A stretch of 64,000 nt of DNA from an uncultured Clostridia bacterium (GTDB lineage: Bacteria > Bacillota > Clostridia > Lachnospirales > CAMZNU01): the NCBI GenBank assembly GCA_947313885.1, contig CAMZNU010000025.1:1-64000 (forward strand), in the 5' to 3' direction. The notes beneath the pieces are model-generated. The model had not been told where the DNA came from. It did no database searches and saw only the letters and a program-made list of their open reading frames with translations. The translations under genes and the position numbers were made by a program. Shown here piece by piece: positions 63,157-64,000 of this stretch (the first letter of the stretch is position 1; every line of letters starts with the position of its first letter).

Positions 63157-64000
63157 ATTAAACCTCTTTCAATAAATTGGATATCATAATTACAATTTAT
63201 GAAATCGTTATTTTGTAAAATTTGTTTTTGAAAACTTATGTTAGTACAAATTCCATCTATAGTAAGTTCATCAAGAGCTAAATTCATTTTGATAATAGCA
63301 TCTTCACGGGTTTTGCCAAACGTAATAACTTTAGCAATCATTGAATCATAAAATGGAGGTATAGAATAACCACTATATACCGCACTATCAAAACGGTATC
63401 CAATACATCCGCTATTATAATGAATAAAATCAATTGTTCCTGCCATAGGCTTAAAATTATCATCAGGATTTTCGGCATTAATTCGGCATTCAATACTGTG
63501 ACCTAAAATATTAACATCATCTTGTGTAAAAGACAGTTTATTACCAAAGGCTATACTAATTTGTTCTTTAACTATATCAATACCTGTTATCATTTCTGTA
63601 ATAGGGTGTTCAACTTGAATTCTCGTGTTCATTTCCATGAAATAAAAATTACCTTCGCTATCGTATAAAAATTCTATAGTACCAGCACTATAATATCCAA
63701 CATGTAAACCAGCTTTTACAGCTGTGTTACAAATTTCCATTCTAGTTTTGTCATCTAATATATAAGCGGGTGCTTCTTCTAAAACTTTTTGGCTGTTTCT
63801 TTGTAAAGAACAATCCCTTTCAAATAAATGAACTACATTGCCATGTTCATCACCTAAAATTTGAACTTCTATATGTCTTGCATTAACAATAACTTTTTCG
63901 ATATATAAACTTCCATCATTAAAAGCTAATAAACTTTCGCTTTGTGCATTTTCAAATGATGCTTGTAAATTACTTTCTTCATGTACTATTCTAATTCCTT
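63150..64000 (-). CDS. accC: Biotin carboxylase, C-terminal part (5' end outside window)
   Basis: Open from the window edge. The visible 283 residues include G-I-R-I-V-H-E, R-H-I-E-V-Q-I-L-G-D, the E-R-D-C-S-L-Q-R segment, M-E-M-N-T-R-I-Q-V-E-H-P-I-T-E and the C-terminal biotin-carboxylase domain H-S-I-E-C-R-I-N-A-E-N-P. It carboxylates biotin on AccB with ATP and bicarbonate. The N-terminal ATP-grasp part lies beyond 64000; accB is presumably further upstream. Confidence 0.95.
   Translation of the reverse strand, partial: GIRIVHEESNLQASFENAQSESLLAFNDGSLYIEKVIVNARHIEVQILGDEHGNVVHLFERDCSLQRNSQKVLEEAPAYILDDKTRMEICNTAVKAGLHVGYYSAGTIEFLYDSEGNFYFMEMNTRIQVEHPITEMITGIDIVKEQISIAFGNKLSFTQDDVNILGHSIECRINAENPDDNFKPMAGTIDFIHYNSGCIGYRFDSAVYSGYSIPPFYDSMIAKVITFGKTREDAIIKMNLALDELTIDGICTNISFQKQILQNNDFINCNYDIQFIERGLIC

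Overview
The window is AT-rich Firmicutes chromosome, most likely from a spore-forming member of the Clostridia. Four things suggest this: a SpoIIE-type phosphatase with a Spo0A-box-like site upstream, SLH and S-layer surface proteins with copper-amine-oxidase-N (stalk) domains, the GlgC/GlgD pair, and conserved Firmicutes blocks (tilS-hpt-ftsH, and mscS-DUF951 followed by rpsF-ssb-rpsR). A Lachnospirales-like lineage is plausible, but I cannot name a genus. I see no rRNA, tRNA or CRISPR array.

Layout. 1-650: C-terminal part of a surface protein with (GDGSGGSD)n repeats. 720-1290: a decayed IS3-family remnant. 1320-5127: glmU facing a rhomboid protease and a cation/proton antiporter. 5272-16871: a cell-surface block of two SLH proteins, pyrG and two large paralogous S-layer-like proteins; the second paralog has two strong promoters and a perfect inverted repeat. 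16947-20232 (minus): an RsuA-type pseudouridine synthase and glycogen phosphorylase. 20420-27841: spoIIE, a small membrane protein, tilS, hpt, ftsH and a YihY/BrkB protein. 27884-31700: phosphoglucomutase, a DUF4184 protein and DUF4234-like genes, one of them cut by an in-frame TAG. 31788-39171 (minus): rpsR-ssb-rpsF, DUF951, mscS, a TtcA-like enzyme, ribU, a DnaI-like loader, a DnaD-like protein and murC. 39384-41773: glgC-glgD. 41847-44774 (minus): argS, a lipid kinase and a TTG-start mini-gene. 44889-49147: alpha/beta hydrolase, a class B PBP, pcp and a selenoprotein. 49192-53076 (minus): ptsI, ptsH, crr and a flavodoxin-SCP2 fusion. 53316-56929: two secreted proteins. 56981-60272 (minus): an unknown protein, tcdA and two solute-binding lipoproteins. 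60300-61175: a second IS3 remnant. 61239-64000 (minus): acpP, accA, accD and a partial accC.

The most striking observation is at 48641-49147. A peroxiredoxin-like gene carries two in-frame UGA codons exactly where the family has its CxxC motif. They are followed by a 7-bp hairpin with a GGUC apical loop, which resembles the bacterial SECIS loop. UGA is an ordinary stop in glmU, tilS and pcp, so context-dependent selenocysteine insertion (a UGAU, UxxU-type motif) is the best reading.

Functionally, glgC/glgD, glgP and the phosphoglucomutase belong to one glycogen/glucose-phosphate network spread over three loci. EI, HPr and EIIA form the general PTS phosphorelay. acc and acp genes supply fatty-acid synthesis. 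The surface block encodes wall-anchored envelope proteins.
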